Below are positions 63,725 to 64,000 of a DNA stretch of 64,000 nt, piece after piece (position 1 is the first letter of the stretch; every line of letters begins with the position of its first letter). The position numbers and the translations under genes were made by a program. This stretch comes from Sunxiuqinia sp965230765 (lineage in GTDB: Bacteria > Bacteroidota > Bacteroidia > Bacteroidales > Prolixibacteraceae). The DNA lies in the NCBI GenBank assembly GCA_965230765.1, contig CBDDLR010000001.1, positions 310,001 to 374,000 on the forward strand. The letters are read 5' to 3'. The notes below the pieces were generated by a model, which searched no databases, was not told the DNA's origin, and saw only the letters and a list, made by a program, of their open reading frames with translations.

Positions 63725-64000
63725 ATGACAGCTAAACTGATAATTATACTGACGATATTTTCAACTTCGATTTTTGCACAAGTTGATTGTGAGAAATATC
63801 CTGACAAATACATTCCGACTGATTTGGATGACGCATTGAATTATCTTGATTGTAAATGGAGTGATTCAGACAAAGAGGGATTTAAAAACAAGCCTGAAAA
63901 TGACGCAGTAGTTGAGTTGCATTTTGGGACAGGAATGGGAATTAGGAACAGTTGGGGATTATGGAAAGGAGATTCTGGAATTTCAAAATATTTTCGTGAT
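63725..64000 (+). CDS. Secreted DUF6794-like protein, N-terminal part (3' end outside window)
   Basis: The ATG at 63725 opens a frame that runs off the window, with 92 residues visible. It has a signal peptide (MTAKLIIILTIFSTSIFAQ) and then DCEKYPDKYIPTDLDDALNYLDCKWSDSDKEGFKNKPENDAVVELHFGTGMGIRNSWGLWKG. That DLxDALNYLDCKW and ELHFGTGMxIRNxWGLW arrangement is what I know as DUF6794, found in small secreted or cytosolic proteins of Bacteroidota, often in accessory regions. Function unknown. The call depends on memory of the family and should be confirmed by profile search. Confidence 0.65.
   Translation, partial: MTAKLIIILTIFSTSIFAQVDCEKYPDKYIPTDLDDALNYLDCKWSDSDKEGFKNKPENDAVVELHFGTGMGIRNSWGLWKGDSGISKYFRD

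Overview
The window comes from a bacterium of the phylum Bacteroidota, most likely an anaerobic or facultative, marine or sediment type of Bacteroidales/Marinilabiliales. The evidence is TAnnTTTG-type promoters, type IX secretion (T9SS) sorting domains, a PorP/SprF protein, a FISUMP domain, an HU-HIG-type DNA-binding protein, encapsulated AT-rich intergenic regions and the rRNA sequences. No taxonomic search could be run, so the order is inference. Both ends cut genes: a xylulokinase on the left and a small secreted DUF6794-like protein on the right.

Layout. 1-3.3 kb: xylose operon (xylB end, xylA, xylose/H+ symporter). 3.4-5.3 kb: an atypical pyruvate kinase. 5.3-6.1 kb (minus): Fe-type superoxide dismutase followed by a 58-aa winged-helix protein. 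6.2-11.1 kb: a phosphodiesterase, outer-membrane barrels, a PQQ-propeller gene broken by one in-frame stop, and a palindromic MITE-like element. 11.3-24.8 kb: housekeeping genes (ald, an aminotransferase, recQ, tatC, lptB, tRNA-Leu, tig-clpP-clpX, a YbbL/YbbM-type ABC pair), a frameshifted HU-like gene and an NADPH:quinone reductase-like gene with a tiny membrane protein. 24.8-39.6 kb: acyltransferase, ankyrin lipoprotein, AraC-TPR regulator, a block of T9SS-type cargo with a histidine kinase/response regulator pair, rmuC, ung and a YciI-like protein. 39.6-45.5 kb (minus): a complete rRNA operon, 16S-tRNA-Ile-tRNA-Ala-23S-5S, with several promoter-like boxes upstream and a damaged duplicate of the tRNA-Ile tail in the spacer.

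45.6-60.8 kb (all minus) is the centre of the window: a molybdenum nitrogenase cluster read nifH-nifI1-nifI2-nifD-nifK-nifE-nifN-nifB-[2Fe-2S] ferredoxin-nifV-HEPN-like protein-modA-modB-modC, followed by an ArnT-like glycosyltransferase. NifHDK form the enzyme. NifB, NifEN and NifV make FeMo-cofactor and its homocitrate. ModABC import molybdate. The two NifI proteins should switch the enzyme off when ammonium is present. A sigma-54 -24/-12 site lies just upstream of nifH, and two related palindromic boxes exactly 100 bp apart lie further upstream, where an activator would bind. Two strong hairpins sit between cistrons, before nifE and before nifB, and repeats sit in three other gaps of the cluster. 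No nifA, nifX or nifU/nifS gene is in the window.

61.4-64 kb: a UvrD/PcrA-like helicase bracketed by a 10-bp inverted repeat, then the start of the DUF6794-like gene, which looks like an accessory cassette. The points most worth checking are the nifH control region, the unassigned HEPN-like gene in the nif-mod operon, the intercistronic hairpins and the interrupted tRNA-Ile tail.
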